From Bacteroidota bacterium (GTDB lineage Bacteria > Bacteroidota > Bacteroidia > UKL13-3), in NCBI GenBank assembly GCA_947460345.1, contig CANHGM010000027.1:1-33599 (forward strand): a DNA stretch of 33,599 bases, in the 5' to 3' direction. The first letter of the stretch is position 1. Every line of letters begins with the position of its first letter. Under the pieces are notes generated by a model. That model made no database searches and was not told the origin of the DNA. It saw only the letters and a program-made list of their open reading frames with translations. The translations under genes were made by a program, and so were the position numbers. This document shows positions 32,786 to 33,599 of the stretch, one piece after another.

Positions 32786-33073
32786 ACTTATAAAATTATA
32801 TGCCATCATTACAAAGTTTAGTGCGGCTTCTGTAGCAAAGAAATCGTTTAGGTTAAAGCTGTCTGAACCAAAGTCATATTTCAATTCTTTGATTCTATTC
32901 TCGGCATCTGCTCTCATTCTATATGATTGCCATACAATTTCCGCAGGTAGATTTAAGTTGGTAACAAAACAGCTATTAAATCCATTTTATCCAACTTGTT
33001 TTTTAAAAAGTAGAATACCTGCCCAAGGGGTTATTTCTTTATCAGTAAACTCTATTTTTATATCCATTTTCAT
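32778..33073 (-). pseudogene. IS1380-like transposase remnant with internal deletion
   Basis: From ATG at 33073 the minus strand reads MKMDIKIEFTDKEITPWAGI, then LLFKK, the N-terminus I recall for Bacteroidota IS1380 transposases. After a frameshift and a TAA it jumps directly to the C-terminal part: FVTNLNLPAEIVWQSYRMRA, DAENRIKELKYDFG, FFATEAALNFVMMAYNFISL, FRQ. Most of the catalytic middle, several hundred codons in an intact copy, is missing, as are the last 60 or so residues beyond FRQ. It cannot be active. The missing C-terminal segment is the kind of sequence seen at 3-131 of the window. A short hairpin AGTAAG/CTTACT (33075-33091) lies just upstream of the ATG. Confidence 0.78.
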
Positions 33074-33209
33074 AGTAAGTTTTTCTTACTCAAAATTGAC
33101 TAAAAAAAACAAATACAAATACACTTTTTTTTTACTGATAGCAAGGATTAAGCCCTCACATTTTCTAATGACCGCCATTAGAAATTTTTCCTAATGACAA
33201 TTTTGGGAT
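32778..33209 (-). mobile_element. Internally deleted IS1380-like element
   Basis: The element's 5' end is the terminal repeat at 33191-33209 (minus-strand reading ATCCCAAAATTGTCATTAG), identical to the complement of the repeat at 128-146. Next to it, 33162-33184 folds as a 9-bp hairpin (TTTCTAATG/CATTAGAAA, loop ACCGC) that repeats the CTAATGAC start of the terminal repeat. The right end is lost: at about 32778 the transposase frame joins the 3'-truncated SRPBCC gene. About 430 bp of the element remains. Confidence 0.78.
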
Positions 33210-33599
33210 TATTGATAAAATCCATTTGTTGAGTGGTGTAAAAGTATTCATATAATTGAGTGTTTAAAGAGTTAGTTTATTTGAGATTTTAGGTTAATCC
33301 AAAGAAACTATAATGGACTTCTTTTTTTCATCTCTCTATATATGATTGCTAATATTACATATCATAATATACTATAAATAAGATATATAAAAATTGTAAT
33401 TTGTAAGAAAATTAAATTATTGAATTAAAATGACAAAAGTTAGATACAAAAAATGTGTGCTTTGCTCTTTTGAAAGGTTGCTAAAAAGCTGTTTTTCTTA
33501 TATAGGGAAAAAAAATAATCTGAAAATTATATAGTATTAAAGTTCTTATATTCTCCTATTCTGATGCCTAAAAATTTATATATATATAGCTTGATTTTA
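33210..33599. other. AT-rich stretch without a recognisable gene
   Basis: No protein of convincing composition is seen on either strand. The only notable frame is 33430-33534 (+), 34 codons starting MTKVRYKKCVLCSFERLL, which lacks a promoter box and any family resemblance. Several TATATA tracts occur (for example near 33580-33590). No hairpin terminator, tRNA or repeat of the 5.6-6.0 kb type was found. Confidence 0.5.

Noticed and set aside
32889-33194. 101-residue plus-strand ORF
   Set aside because: It is antisense to the transposase remnant, whose minus-strand translation shows recognisable transposase motifs.
33430-33534. 34-codon ORF with Cys-x-x-Cys
   Set aside because: No promoter box, no start context, no family resemblance; such a frame is expected by chance in AT-rich DNA of this length.

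Overview
This AT-rich window comes from a member of the Bacteroidota. The evidence is a set of promoters with the TAnnTTTG -7 box, a very large secreted protein ending in a type IX secretion (T9SS) type-A sorting domain, a DUF4270 lipoprotein, a carboxypeptidase-regulatory-like/plug/barrel outer-membrane protein, the small ribosomal protein THX, and IS1380-type insertion-sequence (IS) pieces of Bacteroidota type. The genus cannot be read from the sequence. No tRNA, rRNA or CRISPR array was seen.

Layout. 1-146: right end of an IS1380-like element, which cuts off the 3' end of a small membrane-protein gene (128-349). 439-3072 (-): outer-membrane beta-barrel receptor. 3210-5302 (+): EamA transporter, ruvX, def, then the THX gene with its own promoter and a terminator. 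5360-6274: the largest gene-free stretch, packed with short triloop hairpins and a 34-bp tandem repeat. 6275-9419 (+): glycogen-synthase-like protein, DUF4270 lipoprotein and DAHP synthase in a tight run. 9461-13091 (-): odhB (2-oxoglutarate dehydrogenase E2) followed by an MMPL/RND membrane protein. 13223-18934 (-): a five-gene operon (lipoprotein, HlyD-type adaptor, VTC-type polyphosphate polymerase, DUF4956 membrane protein, TolC-type channel) followed by a 2OG-Fe(II) oxygenase and a terminator. 18953-19504 (+): small envelope protein sharing a back-to-back promoter with that operon. 19506-21763 (-): glycosyltransferase and an envelope protein without a clear start codon. 21848-23791 (+): DUF3857/transglutaminase protein. 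23799-27025 (-): guaB and an ABC exporter. 27176-31060 (+): 1294-residue T9SS cargo with Ig-like repeats. 31250-33209: a decaying block (DUF4287, broken DUF1801, YdhG-like, broken SRPBCC) ending at an internally deleted IS1380-like remnant. 33210-33599: no recognisable gene.

The most interesting unit is the operon at 14075-18934. It joins a polyphosphate-polymerase (VTC) domain and a DUF4956 membrane protein to a periplasmic adaptor and an outer-membrane channel, with no ATPase, RND or MFS pump among its genes. This suggests a trans-envelope route coupled to polymer synthesis, which is an inference. Other points to check are the hairpin cluster, promoters lying only 4-13 nt from start codons, frequent TTG starts, and several frameshifts at the right end, one lying exactly in a (TA)n tract.
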